Shown: piece after piece, positions 47,771 through 57,247 of the stretch
Position numbering within the stretch: position 1 is the first letter of the stretch
How the letters are laid out: each line of letters opens with the position of its first letter
Translations under genes and position numbers: made by a program
Notes under the pieces: model-generated
Databases searched by the model: none
What the model was told of the DNA's origin: nothing
Seen by the model: the letters and a program-made list of their open reading frames with translations, nothing else
From: Sphingomonas sabuli
GTDB taxonomy: Bacteria > Pseudomonadota > Alphaproteobacteria > Sphingomonadales > Sphingomonadaceae
Assembly: GCF_014352855.1 (NCBI RefSeq)
Contig: NZ_CP060697.1
Span: 744,001-808,000 of the forward strand
Length of the DNA: 64,000 nt
Reading direction: 5' to 3'

Positions 47771-48844
47771 ATGGCGAAGCGGTCGGGCGACGTGGCGATG
47801 GTGGTGACCGGCACCGCGGCCGGCATCGCGCTGCTCTATTTCCTCCGCCCGATCCTGATCCCGCTGATCCTGGCGCTGGTGCTGGCCGTACTCGTCAGCG
47901 CGGTCGAACGATTCATCCGCAACCGGTCGGACAATGCGCCGCGATGGGCGCCGCCGCTGGTCGCCGGGCTGCTGGTCCTGTTCGGCGCGGTCGTCGCGTC
48001 GATGGTCATCGCGCAAGGCACGGCGCAGATCGTCACCCAGGCGCCGGCGTTGATCGGACGCATCGACACGATCGTCCACGATCTTAGCCGGGGCGCCGGG
48101 ATCGAGCGCGAAATCAGCATCGCCACCCTCGTCGGCAGCATCAACATCCCGCAGCTCGCCGGGCAACTTGCCGGCAGCGTCAGCAACCTCGTGTCATCGC
48201 TGCTGCTGATGCTGACCTATTTCCTGTTCATCATCGCGGGCCGCGCCAAGACCCGGAAGAAATTCGCCCATCTGTCCGAACTGCCCAGCAGCAGCGGCCG
48301 GATCGAGGCGGCGGCGGGCCGCGTCGCCGACGATATCGAGACCTACATCTGGGTGCAGACCGTCACCGGTCTGATGATTTGCGTGCCGGCGGCGATCGCG
48401 ATGTTCGCCATCGGCCTCGACAACACGCTGTTCTGGACGGTGATCCTGTTCCTTTTGTCCTTCATCCCGATCCTCGGCGTGACCGTCGGGTCGGTCGTCC
48501 CGGCCCTCTTCGCGCTGCTGCAATACACGACCTGGTGGCAGGCGGCGTTCGTGTTCGGCGCGATCCAGGTCGCCGCGTTCGTCGTCGGCAACCTCATCTA
48601 TCCGCGGATGCAGGCCAAGACGCAGAACATCGATCCCATCGCGACCCTCCTGTCGCTGGCATTCTGGGGCTGGCTGTGGGGACTGGCGGGCGCATTTCTG
48701 GCGGTGCCGATGACGCTGATCGTGATGTTCGCCTGCGCGCACTTTCCGAATGCCCGCTGGGTCGCGGTACTGCTGTCCAATGACGGCCGCGTCGCGGTGC
48801 CGGGGGAAAAGCCGGAAGCGATTGCCGAAAAGGGCGAACGCTAA
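47771..48844 (+). CDS. AI-2E family transporter (first copy)
   Basis: A 357-residue membrane protein with about eight hydrophobic segments. FLLSFIPILGVTVGSVVPAL followed by GNLIYPRMQAK is the conserved centre of the AI-2E (PerM/TqsA) family. Members export small molecules or act as Na+/H+ antiporters; the autoinducer-2 name comes from one case and should not be assumed here. A start at the ATG at 47771 fits the family. A second member is encoded 1.8 kb away in the opposite orientation. Confidence 0.87.
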   Translation: MAKRSGDVAMVVTGTAAGIALLYFLRPILIPLILALVLAVLVSAVERFIRNRSDNAPRWAPPLVAGLLVLFGAVVASMVIAQGTAQIVTQAPALIGRIDTIVHDLSRGAGIEREISIATLVGSINIPQLAGQLAGSVSNLVSSLLLMLTYFLFIIAGRAKTRKKFAHLSELPSSSGRIEAAAGRVADDIETYIWVQTVTGLMICVPAAIAMFAIGLDNTLFWTVILFLLSFIPILGVTVGSVVPALFALLQYTTWWQAAFVFGAIQVAAFVVGNLIYPRMQAKTQNIDPIATLLSLAFWGWLWGLAGAFLAVPMTLIVMFACAHFPNARWVAVLLSNDGRVAVPGEKPEAIAEKGER

Positions 48845-48895
48845 GGCCGCGTTCATTCCGCCGCTGCCACGGCCACCGGCAATGGATATCCTCCC

Positions 48896-50626
48896 GTGCT
48901 GATCGCCCTCCTCGCCTATCTAGGCGGCGTCCTGACCATCCTCAGTCCGTGCATCCTGCCCGTGCTGCCGTTCGTGTTCGCGCGGTCGGACCAGCCGTTC
49001 GTGCGCAGCGGGCTGCCGTTGCTCGCGGGCATGGCCCTGACCTTTGCCTTGGTCGCCACCCTCGCGGCCGTCGGGGGCGGCTGGGCGGTGCAGGCCAATG
49101 TGATCGGCCGCTGGCTGGCGCTCGGCCTGCTCGCTCTGTTCGGGCTGGCGCTGATCTTTCCGGCGTTGTCCGACCGGATGACCCGTCCGCTGGTGGCCTG
49201 GGGTTCGCGTCTGACGGAAACCACCGGCAACAAGCGCGGTATCGGGTCTTCGCTGCTGCTTGGCGTCGCCACCGGCCTACTGTGGGCCCCGTGCGCCGGT
49301 CCGATCCTCGGCATCATCTTCACCACCGCGGCGCTGCAAGGGGCAAGCACCAACACCACCCTGCTTCTGCTGGCCTATGCGCTGGGCGCGGCGACGTCGC
49401 TGGCCATTGCCTTGCTTGCCGGCGGCAAGATTTTCGCGCGGATGAAGAAATCGATGGGCGCTGGCGAAACCATCAAGAAGGTGCTTGGCGTCGCCGTGCT
49501 GGTCGGAGTCGCCGCGATCGCCGCCGGGCTCGACACGCGCGTGCTCGCCAACCTGTCGACGGCGCAGACCGCCGGCGTGGAAAGCAGCCTCGCCCGCCTC
49601 CTCGGCGTCAGCGACAAGGTCCAGTCGACGGAGCTCGAGACGCGCAACGGTATGCTTGTGCTGCCGGTCGAAGGTCAGTTGCCGCCGCTCGACGGAACCG
49701 GGCCATGGATCAATTCCCCGCCGCTCACGCGCGAGCAACTGAAGGGCAAGGTCGTGATCATCGACTTCTGGACCTACAGCTGCATCAACTGCATCCGCTC
49801 CATCCCCTACGTCCGCGCCTGGTACGACCGCTACAAGGACGACGGGCTGGTGGTGATCGGCGTGCACGCGCCGGAATTCGCGTTCGAACGCGACCTCGCA
49901 AACGTGCAAAAGGCGGTCACCGACCTCGGCATCCGTTATCCGGTCGCGCTGGACAACAAATATGCCCTGTGGCGCGCAATGGAGAACAATCATTGGCCGG
50001 CCCACTATTTCATCGATGCCCAGGGGCGCGTCCGCTATCACCATTTCGGCGAAGGCAAGTATGAAGAGTCAGAGCGGGTCATCCGCCAGCTGCTGACCGA
50101 GGCCGGGCGCCCGCCGTCGCCGCGCATGGCCGGCGCGGAGGCCGCACGGCCGGACGAAATTGGCGCCGATTTCAGTCGGATCAGGTCGCCCGAAACCTAT
50201 CTCGGCTATGGCCGCGCCGACCGGTTCACGTCCGGTCCCTTCGCCAACAACCAGCCGCGCGACTATGCGCTGGCGCCGCACTTCAAGCTTAACGACTGGG
50301 GCCTTTCGGGCCGATGGCGGGTCGAACGTCAGGCAGCGACGTCGCTTTCGCCCGGTGCGTCGATCGCCATGCGCTTTTCCGCCCGCGACCTGCACCTTGT
50401 CCTGGGTCCCGGTGCGGCCGGCAAGCCGGTGCGGTTCCGGGTGACGATCGATGGCAAACCGCCCGGCCGCGACGCCGGCAGCGACATCGATGCGAACGGC
50501 ATGGGCGTGGTCCGCGAAGAACGACTGTACCAGCTGATCCGGCACAAGGGCGCGATCGGGGAGCGAAACTTCCGCATCGAATTCCTTGACCCCGGCGTGC
50601 AGGCTTTCGCCTTCACTTTCGGCTAG
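48896..50626 (+). CDS. DipZ-like fusion: CcdA-type membrane domain plus thioredoxin
   Basis: A 576-residue protein. Residues 1 to about 215 are a CcdA/DsbD-like membrane domain with the paired cysteines in ILSPCILPVLPF and WAPCAGPILGII; residues about 270-405 are a TlpA-type thioredoxin with CINC (Cys296, Cys299); the C-terminal 150 residues form the DipZ-type beta domain (ETYLGYGRADRFTSG). It should pass electrons from cytoplasmic thioredoxin to periplasmic thiols. Start GTG 48896. It overlaps the end of the second AI-2E gene, which is convergent. Confidence 0.9.
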   Translation: MLIALLAYLGGVLTILSPCILPVLPFVFARSDQPFVRSGLPLLAGMALTFALVATLAAVGGGWAVQANVIGRWLALGLLALFGLALIFPALSDRMTRPLVAWGSRLTETTGNKRGIGSSLLLGVATGLLWAPCAGPILGIIFTTAALQGASTNTTLLLLAYALGAATSLAIALLAGGKIFARMKKSMGAGETIKKVLGVAVLVGVAAIAAGLDTRVLANLSTAQTAGVESSLARLLGVSDKVQSTELETRNGMLVLPVEGQLPPLDGTGPWINSPPLTREQLKGKVVIIDFWTYSCINCIRSIPYVRAWYDRYKDDGLVVIGVHAPEFAFERDLANVQKAVTDLGIRYPVALDNKYALWRAMENNHWPAHYFIDAQGRVRYHHFGEGKYEESERVIRQLLTEAGRPPSPRMAGAEAARPDEIGADFSRIRSPETYLGYGRADRFTSGPFANNQPRDYALAPHFKLNDWGLSGRWRVERQAATSLSPGASIAMRFSARDLHLVLGPGAAGKPVRFRVTIDGKPPGRDAGSDIDANGMGVVREERLYQLIRHKGAIGERNFRIEFLDPGVQAFAFTFG

Positions 50627-51692
50627 CGGTCTGCTTCTTGGCTTCGACCTCGCCCGGGATCGGGGTCGCGGTGTCCAGCGCCTCGCGCACGTACAGCCGC
50701 TTGATCAGCACGTAGGTCACGACCGCCAGCGGCGCGGCGAAGAAGATGCCGATGGCCCCGAACAGCAGGCCGAAAGCGAGCAGGGAAAAGAGCAGTACGA
50801 CCGGCGGCAGCTCGACCGCATATTGCTGAACCAGCGGCTGGATCAGATAGGCTTCGACGTGCTGCACGAGGATGTAGATCATGGCCGTCCAGAAGGCGAG
50901 CTCGGGACTGACGGCGAGCGCCAGCATAATCCCCGGGATCGCTGCCAGGATCGGACCCGCGAAGGGCACGAATTCGAACAGTCCGGCAAGCAGGCCGAGC
51001 ACAAGCCAGGACTCGATGCCGAGTGCCCACAGGCCGAATGCGGTCAGGACGCCGACCAACACCATGGAGATCAGCTGCCCCTTGAGCCACAGCCGTAGCG
51101 CGGTTTCGGACTCGTCCATCGCTTCCGACACCAGGCTGCGCCGGGCCTTGGGCACCAGCTTGATCGTGCCGGTGCGGTAGAATTCGGGCTGCGCGGCAAG
51201 GAATATCCCGCCGAAGACAACCAGCAGGAAATTGGCCAGGCCGTTGCCGAACGCGCTCAGCCATCCGCCCAGGTAGGTCATGATCGATCCGCCGCCCTTC
51301 TGCAGGTCGTCCAGCCAACCCTGGAAGGGGCGATCGAAACCGAGTGTGCCGAACCATTGGTCGACCATGCCGATCGCCTTGGGCACCGCTTCGTTGAGCA
51401 GGTTCATCTGGGAAATGATGGTCGAGCCCATCAAGTAGGCCGCGCCGATCACCGTGCCGAACAGGACCACCACAGCCAGCAACACCGCGAACGGATCGGG
51501 CAGGTGCAGATATTTGCACGCGGGACCGGAGATCGCGCGGATGATGGCGCCGACTACGACCGCGCCGAACAGAAGCACCAGCACGAAGCGCAATTCCCAC
51601 GCCAGGAAGACGCAGGCGCCAAGCGCCAGTGCGATCAGGACCTTGCGGACATAGTCTCCGGTATCGGAACCGCCACTCGGCTTACGCGCCAT
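50613..51692 (-). CDS. AI-2E family transporter (second copy)
   Basis: A 359-residue polytopic membrane protein with the family core FEFVPFAGPILAAIPGIMLA and EAYLIQPLVQQYAVELP. It is a paralogue, not a recent duplicate, of the one at 47.8 kb. It lies 22 bases downstream of the E2 gene on the same strand and so may be the last gene of the paa/2-oxoacid dehydrogenase operon, but no substrate is implied. Confidence 0.87.
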   Translation of the reverse strand: MARKPSGGSDTGDYVRKVLIALALGACVFLAWELRFVLVLLFGAVVVGAIIRAISGPACKYLHLPDPFAVLLAVVVLFGTVIGAAYLMGSTIISQMNLLNEAVPKAIGMVDQWFGTLGFDRPFQGWLDDLQKGGGSIMTYLGGWLSAFGNGLANFLLVVFGGIFLAAQPEFYRTGTIKLVPKARRSLVSEAMDESETALRLWLKGQLISMVLVGVLTAFGLWALGIESWLVLGLLAGLFEFVPFAGPILAAIPGIMLALAVSPELAFWTAMIYILVQHVEAYLIQPLVQQYAVELPPVVLLFSLLAFGLLFGAIGIFFAAPLAVVTYVLIKRLYVREALDTATPIPGEVEAKKQTASRK

Positions 51693-51714
51693 GCTAATCC
51701 CCCTGCAGCGGCGC

Positions 51715-52893
51715 TCAGGCCGCGGGCCAATTCTCCAGCAACTCGACGAAACGCGTCAGCCACGCATTGGTTTGATGACCGTCGACGACGCGGTGGTCGA
51801 TGGTCAGGGTGACATAGGCCATGGGCCGGATCAGCATTGCGTCCAGCCCGCCGATCTCGCGCACCACGACGCGCTTTTCCAGCTTCCCGACGCCAAGGAT
51901 CGCCGCCTGCCCCTGATGCAGGATGATCGGCGCGGCAAGCAGAGAGCCCGACACACCATGATTGGAGATGGTGAAGCTCCCGCCCGAAACGTCGCCGCCC
52001 GACAGCTTGCCGTCACGCGCACGCCGGGTAAGGTCGTCGAGCTTGTCCGCGACCTGCTCGAGCGACAGCGATCCCGCGTCCTTGACCACCGGGACGATCA
52101 GCCCCTTTTCACCCAGCGCGGTCCCGACACCGATGTCGATCGTCGGCGAAATGGCGATGCGGTCGGATTCCCAGCGGCCATTGATCGCCGGCGCGGCATC
52201 CATCGCCCCGGCCGCCGCCTTCACGATATAAGCGGTGTAGCTGAGCTTGCGGCCCTTGGCGGCCAACGCGGCCTTGTGCGCGGCGATGGCGGAGAAATCG
52301 GCTTCGAAGACGGCCGTGACGTGCGGCTGGTCGGCCACCGCCCGCGCCATGTTTTCCGCGATCTTCGAGCGCATCCGGTCGTGCGGAATATCCTGGGCGG
52401 AAAAGGCACGCGGCGGCGGCGCTTTCTGCCCGCCACTGGCAACGACACGGTCAACGTCTTCACGCGTCACGCGTCCGTTTCGGCCGGTGCCTTCAATCTG
52501 CGTTGGGTCGATATCATTCTGCAGGCAGGCTCGCCGCACCGATGGACTGAGGCGATTCTCGGCGCCGTTCGTGCTGAGCGAAGTCGAGGCGCGCTTCTCC
52601 GGCAGGGGCGTCTGACGCCCTTCGACTTCGTGCTTCGTACTCCGCTCAGGACGAGCGGAGGCGTCAGGATCGATCTTGCCAAGCAAATCGCCCGGCACCG
52701 CTTCGGCATCGGTGTCGAGCAGGATTTCCCTCAGCACACCGGCGGCCGGCGCAGGGACTTCCTGCGTGACCTTGTCGGTTTCCAGCTCAACCAGCGGATC
52801 GTTCTCGGCGACCGTATCACCGACCTGCTTGAGCCAGGAACGGACGACCGCCTTGGTACCTTCCTGCTCGTCGGGAACGCGGACTTCGATCAT
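51715..52893 (-). CDS. 2-oxoacid dehydrogenase E2 (dihydrolipoyl acyltransferase)
   Basis: A 392-residue E2: a lipoyl domain with Lys41 in ELETDKVTQEV, a linker, a peripheral subunit-binding domain (SPSVRRACLQNDIDP; GTGRNGRVTREDV) and the catalytic acyltransferase domain with TIDHRVVDGH (HxxxDG). It transfers an acyl group from E1 to CoA. The linker (about residues 78-110) is encoded by a palindromic repeat element inserted in frame. It starts 1 base after the fused E1 gene. The acyl group could be phenylacetyl, branched-chain or other; the paa context favours phenylacetyl. No E3 gene is present. Confidence 0.92.
   Translation of the reverse strand: MIEVRVPDEQEGTKAVVRSWLKQVGDTVAENDPLVELETDKVTQEVPAPAAGVLREILLDTDAEAVPGDLLGKIDPDASARPERSTKHEVEGRQTPLPEKRASTSLSTNGAENRLSPSVRRACLQNDIDPTQIEGTGRNGRVTREDVDRVVASGGQKAPPPRAFSAQDIPHDRMRSKIAENMARAVADQPHVTAVFEADFSAIAAHKAALAAKGRKLSYTAYIVKAAAGAMDAAPAINGRWESDRIAISPTIDIGVGTALGEKGLIVPVVKDAGSLSLEQVADKLDDLTRRARDGKLSGGDVSGGSFTISNHGVSGSLLAAPIILHQGQAAILGVGKLEKRVVVREIGGLDAMLIRPMAYVTLTIDHRVVDGHQTNAWLTRFVELLENWPAA
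52565..52661. repeat. Palindromic repeat element within E2 coding sequence
   Basis: Two inverted arms: 52565-52589, whose reverse complement begins CCTCGACTTCGCTCAGCACG, and 52618-52661, which begins CCCTTCGACTTCG and ends with GCTCAGGACGAGCGG after a short insertion. The motif is like dispersed TTCGACTTCGCTCAG-type repeats that I associate with sphingomonad genomes (from memory, not searched). Here it is read through in frame as the linker between the lipoyl and subunit-binding domains. Confidence 0.75.
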
Positions 52894-52894
52894 C

Positions 52895-54940
52895 CTAGAA
52901 GCCCACCAATCGGTCGATCTCGGCCTTGATGTCCGCGACCGACGGCACTGCCCATTCGAGCAATTTGGGATGATGCGGGCTGGGGATGTCCGGCATCGTC
53001 ACCCGCGCCACCGGCGCATCGAGGTCGAGAAACGCTTCGTCGGCAACTACCGCCGCGATCTCCGCGCCGAAGCCGCCGGTCCGCAAATCCTCGTGCACGA
53101 TCAGGCAGCGGCGCGTTCGGCGCACGCTGTCCAGCACCATCTCGCGGTCCCACGGCATCAGCGTGCGCAGGTCGATGACGTCGGCGTCGACACCATCCGC
53201 GGCCGCTTCGCAGCGCGGCACCATCGCGCCCCAGGTGACGATCGTGATCGCGTCGCCCGCGCGGGTCTTCTTCGCCCGGCCAAAGTCGAGCACGTAACCG
53301 TCGCCCGGCCACGGCCGCCGCGCCCAGCTGTCGTCGAGCATCGCGCGATGTTCGAAAAAGATCACCGGGTCGTTGCCGCGAAGGGCGCCGCGCAGCAGCC
53401 CGACCGCGTCCTCGGCATTGGACGGCACCGCCACCTTCCAGCCGGGATTGTGCACGAACTCGACCTCGTTGGTCATCGAATGCCACGGGTCGCCGCATTT
53501 GAAGAAACCGCCTGGAATGCGCAGCACCATCGGCGCGGCGAAGCGGTTGGCCGTGCGCCAGCGCATTGTCCCGCAATCGTGGATCTGCTCGGTGGCCGGC
53601 TCGGAATATTTGCGGAACTGGATTTCCGGCACCGGCATCAGCCCGGCCAGCGCCATGCCGATTGCGCGGCCGATGATCCCTTCCTCGTTCAGCGACGTGT
53701 CGAACACCCGCTCGCGCCCGTATTTGTCCTGCAGGCCGAGCGTGACGGCATGGACGCCGCCCTTGGGCCCGATGTCCTCGCCGAACAGTAGCACGCGGGG
53801 ATTGGCGTCCAGCTCCTGGTCCAAAGTCTTGCGGATCGCGGTGACCATGTTGATCCGCTGCCCTTCCGGTTGCGGAACGTCCGTGGTGCCGTCCAGGCTC
53901 AGCCCGGCGCCACCACCCACCTGCTGGCGCTGGCCTTCGAAAAACACGTTGCTGGTCACGTTGGCCGGGTCGGACGTGCCCCGCGCCTCGGCCCGCGCCA
54001 GCGCAGCAGCGACTTCGCCAGCGACTTCGCGCTCGATCTGCTCCCAGTGGCTATCCGGCAGCCCCGATGCGGCGCGCAGCTTGGGCAGTGGGTCGCGGCG
54101 CCATTCGTCGGCAATCTCCTGTTCGGTCTTGTAGGCCTGCGTGTCCTGCGCGCTGTGCCCTTCTAGACGCGGTACGGTCAGGCGCAGCAAGACCGGCGAC
54201 CGCTTCGTCCGCACATGACCGACCGCTTCGGCGATCAGCTTCTCCGCCTGCTCCGGCTCGGTGCCGTCGCCGTTGAAAATCGTCAGTCCGCGGAAGCTGG
54301 CGAGGTTCGCCGCGATGTCCTTGCCGGGCGTCTGATATTCCGACGGGACGGAGATGCCGTAGCCGTTATCCTCAATGTAGATTAGCAGCGGCAATTGTTG
54401 CGTCGTTGCAATCGTTAACGCGGACCAAAATCCGCCCGTGGCCGCGCTGGCATCACCACCCAGCACCAGCGCGATGGCGTCGTTCGGCCCATCGCCCAGC
54501 ACGTCCTGCTTGTACTTGATCGCCTGCGCCCAACCGGCGGCGGGCGTATATTGCGCCCCCACCCCGCCGCACATCGGCAGCGCGTGCGCGCCGCCCGGGT
54601 TGGGATAGTTGAACACGACGCCGATATCGCGCCCGTCGGAATAGCCGCCGGCCAGGCCCATGCCCGATCCCAGCGCATCGGCCAGATCGACGCCGAGCGC
54701 CAGCAGCATCGGCCGCGACCGGTAATAGCCGCAGGCCGCGTCGCCATCCTTCAGCTGCATGCCCAGCAGCACCTGCGCCATGTCATGGCCGCGGGCCGAA
54801 AACTGATACAGCACCTTCTTTTGCGGGACGAGTTCCTGCTCCTCCAGCCGGTCCATCTCGCGGGACGTCAGGACAAGGCGGACGACCCGTTCCCAGTCGG
54901 CCACCGAGCCGGTAAATCGCGCCGCATCGGCTTCAGCCAT
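52895..54940 (-). CDS. Fused 2-oxoacid dehydrogenase E1 alpha-beta
   Basis: A 681-residue thiamine-diphosphate enzyme in which the alpha and beta subunits of a branched-chain-type E1 are one polypeptide. The first half has the cofactor motif GGDASAATGGFWSAL ending IEDNGYGIS; the second half starts near residue 355 (INMVTAIRKTLDQELDANP) with LFGEDIGPKGGVHAVTLGL. A glycine-rich linker (RQQVGGGAGLSLDG) joins them. It decarboxylates a 2-oxoacid and hands the acyl group to E2. Its start overlaps the aminotransferase stop by 8 bases, so keto acid producer and consumer are coupled. Branched-chain substrates remain an alternative to phenylpyruvate. Confidence 0.9.
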   Translation of the reverse strand: MAEADAARFTGSVADWERVVRLVLTSREMDRLEEQELVPQKKVLYQFSARGHDMAQVLLGMQLKDGDAACGYYRSRPMLLALGVDLADALGSGMGLAGGYSDGRDIGVVFNYPNPGGAHALPMCGGVGAQYTPAAGWAQAIKYKQDVLGDGPNDAIALVLGGDASAATGGFWSALTIATTQQLPLLIYIEDNGYGISVPSEYQTPGKDIAANLASFRGLTIFNGDGTEPEQAEKLIAEAVGHVRTKRSPVLLRLTVPRLEGHSAQDTQAYKTEQEIADEWRRDPLPKLRAASGLPDSHWEQIEREVAGEVAAALARAEARGTSDPANVTSNVFFEGQRQQVGGGAGLSLDGTTDVPQPEGQRINMVTAIRKTLDQELDANPRVLLFGEDIGPKGGVHAVTLGLQDKYGRERVFDTSLNEEGIIGRAIGMALAGLMPVPEIQFRKYSEPATEQIHDCGTMRWRTANRFAAPMVLRIPGGFFKCGDPWHSMTNEVEFVHNPGWKVAVPSNAEDAVGLLRGALRGNDPVIFFEHRAMLDDSWARRPWPGDGYVLDFGRAKKTRAGDAITIVTWGAMVPRCEAAADGVDADVIDLRTLMPWDREMVLDSVRRTRRCLIVHEDLRTGGFGAEIAAVVADEAFLDLDAPVARVTMPDIPSPHHPKLLEWAVPSVADIKAEIDRLVGF

Positions 54941-56132
54941 GCATCACCTGGAGCACGGCCGCGGCGAAGCGGTCGACCTGGTCGTCGGACAGGCCGCAGA
55001 TGTTGAACCGGCCGCTGTCCGCCATGTAGATCGCGTGGTCGGTGCGCAGCTTCACCACCTGATCGGGCGTCAGCGGCAGCATCGAGAACATGCCCTTCTG
55101 CCCGCCGATGTAAGCCAGTTCCGAATCCGCGGCGGCCAGGCGGTCGCGCAACGCCGCGATCCGTCCGCGCATCGTGTCGAGCTCCGCCCGCCAGTCGGCG
55201 GTCAGCGCCGCGTCGTCGAGAAGGATGCGGATCGCCGCTGCAGCGTGATCGGGCGGCATCGACCACATCTCGCGCGAAATCTGCAGCACATGGCCCATCG
55301 CGATGTCGGTCGAGGCCTTGTCCGGCGTCTTGAACCACAGCGTCCCGAGCCGGTCGCGATACACGCCGAAATTCTTGTCGCAGCTGTGCGCCGCGACCAG
55401 CGTGTCGGTGGCGTCGAGCAGGCGCCAGAATCCCGCCGCGTCCTCCTCCAGCCCGTCGCCCAGCCCCTGATACGCAAAGTCGACGAACGGAATGATCCCG
55501 CGATCCGCGACGATGCGCGCGACTTCCGCCCATTCGTCCGACGCGAGGTCGGCACCGGTCGGATTGTGGCAACAGCCGTGCAGCAAGGCGATGTCGCCGG
55601 CCCGCGCCGACTTCAGGGCCTCGGCCATCCGGTCGAAGCACAGCTTGCGGCTGGCGCGGTCGTAATGCGGATATTCGACGATCTCGAGCGTGGTGCCGCG
55701 AATGATCGGCACGTGATTGGGCCAGGTCGGCGTGCCGACGAACACCCGGGCGTCGGGATTGCCGGCCTCGAGCAATTTGAAACCAAGCGTCAGCGAGCCG
55801 CAACCGCCCGGCGTCTGCAGCCCCGCGATGCGCTCGTCCCCGTCATGCGCGCCCAGCACGATCGGGCGCAGCAACTGCGTGAAGCGGACGTCGCCGCGCC
55901 CGCCGAGGTAGGATTTGCTCGTCTGGTCTTGCCACAGCCGCTGTTCGGCCTGCTTGACCGATCGCAGGATCGGCGTGTTGCCGTCGCTGTCGCGATAGAC
56001 GCCCACCCCGACGTCGATCTTTTCCGGCCGGGTGTCAGCTCGCGCAAGCTCGATCAGGGCGAGCAGCGAATCGCTTTTTACGGGTTCAAGATCGGCGAAG
56101 GTGCGCGCGGGCTTGGTCTCGGAATCCAGCAT
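54933..56132 (-). CDS. Aromatic/aspartate-type aminotransferase
   Basis: A 399-residue PLP enzyme of the class I, AspC/TyrB-like group. The Schiff-base Lys is residue 253 (AAHSCDKNFGVYRDR); other family landmarks are GVGVYRDSDGNTPIL, TPTWPNHVPI and HNPTGADL. TyrB-type enzymes convert phenylalanine, tyrosine and aspartate to their oxo acids. Located between paaE and the fused E1 gene, it is best read as the phenylalanine-to-phenylpyruvate step; aspartate specificity cannot be excluded from sequence. Confidence 0.9.
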   Translation of the reverse strand: MLDSETKPARTFADLEPVKSDSLLALIELARADTRPEKIDVGVGVYRDSDGNTPILRSVKQAEQRLWQDQTSKSYLGGRGDVRFTQLLRPIVLGAHDGDERIAGLQTPGGCGSLTLGFKLLEAGNPDARVFVGTPTWPNHVPIIRGTTLEIVEYPHYDRASRKLCFDRMAEALKSARAGDIALLHGCCHNPTGADLASDEWAEVARIVADRGIIPFVDFAYQGLGDGLEEDAAGFWRLLDATDTLVAAHSCDKNFGVYRDRLGTLWFKTPDKASTDIAMGHVLQISREMWSMPPDHAAAAIRILLDDAALTADWRAELDTMRGRIAALRDRLAAADSELAYIGGQKGMFSMLPLTPDQVVKLRTDHAIYMADSGRFNICGLSDDQVDRFAAAVLQVMHG

Positions 56133-56173
56133 CCGTTCGGCTTAGCGGCAAACCCGCAACCGCGCAAAAGCCG

Positions 56174-57247
56174 TCAGGCGTCGTAATCGACCGCGACACC
56201 GTCCCCATCCGGGACCGACTGGCAGGTCAGGATATAGCTTTCCGCCACCTCTTCGTCAGTCAGCCCGTACCGCGCCGCCATCTCGACCTTGCCGGCGGTG
56301 ACCTTCGCCCGGCAGGTCGCGCACACGCCGGCCTTGCAGGCGAAGGGCGCGGGCAGACCGGCCTCTCGCGCGCTGTCGAGGATGTTGCTTTCGGAAAACG
56401 GAACCTTGCGGGTGCGCCCGTCGAGCGTCACCGACATGACGATGCCCGCCGCCTTGCTCTGCAGCTCGGCCATCTGGCTGGCCAGCGCCGCGGTCGGGCG
56501 GTCGGCGGTGAAGCGTTCGATGTGAATTCTTGACCGCTCGACGCCGCGGTCGAGCAAGGCCGTTTCCGCTGCGTCCATCATCGGCCCGGGCCCGCAGATG
56601 AACCAGTCGCCGATCCGCGCCGGATCGCCGATCAGATGCTCGATCGCCTCGTCGACCCGTTCCCGGTTGAGCATCCCGTTGAACAGCTCGAAGTCGCCTT
56701 CCTCACCGTCGAGGAAGTGGAACACCTCGAACCGGTCGAGATAACGGTCCTTCAGCCGCGCCAGCTCTTCGAGGAAGATGATCGAGCTGCTGTCGCGATT
56801 GCCGTAAAGCAGGGTGAAGCGGCTGCCCGGCTCGGATTTTAGCAGCGTTCGTACGAGCGACATCACCGGGGTGATCCCCGATCCGCCCGCAATGCCGACG
56901 ACGTGGCGACTGATGCCTTCCGCGAAATCGGTGGTGAAGCTGCCGTGCGGTGGCAGCACGTCCAGCGTATCGCCCGCTTTCAGCGTGTCGCCCACCCAGT
57001 TGGAAAACAGCCCGCCCCCGATGCGCTTGACCGTTACCATCCACTCGCCGCTGTCGGGCGACGTGCACAGCGAGTAGTTGCGCCGCACGTCTTCGCCGTC
57101 GATCGTCGCCTTCAGCGTCAGGTGCTGGCCCGCTTTGAAACGGAAGGCGTCGCGCAATTCGGGCGGGATGTCGAAGCGGATGGAATTGGCGTCAGCGGTC
57201 TCGGGGACGATCTGCGCCACACGCAGGGCATGGAAATGAGCGCTCAC
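56174..57247 (-). CDS. paaE: Phenylacetyl-CoA epoxidase reductase subunit
   Basis: A 357-residue reductase that passes electrons from NADPH to the PaaAC oxygenase. The N-terminal FAD domain has RRNYSLCTSPDSGEW, the NAD(P) domain has GIAGGSGITPVMSLVRT, and the C-terminal plant-type ferredoxin domain has CKAGVCATCRAKV with a distal Cys (ILTCQS). It follows paaC with a 15-base gap and precedes the aminotransferase by 41 bases. The usual paaD gene between paaC and paaE is absent. Confidence 0.95.
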   Translation of the reverse strand: MSAHFHALRVAQIVPETADANSIRFDIPPELRDAFRFKAGQHLTLKATIDGEDVRRNYSLCTSPDSGEWMVTVKRIGGGLFSNWVGDTLKAGDTLDVLPPHGSFTTDFAEGISRHVVGIAGGSGITPVMSLVRTLLKSEPGSRFTLLYGNRDSSSIIFLEELARLKDRYLDRFEVFHFLDGEEGDFELFNGMLNRERVDEAIEHLIGDPARIGDWFICGPGPMMDAAETALLDRGVERSRIHIERFTADRPTAALASQMAELQSKAAGIVMSVTLDGRTRKVPFSESNILDSAREAGLPAPFACKAGVCATCRAKVTAGKVEMAARYGLTDEEVAESYILTCQSVPDGDGVAVDYDA

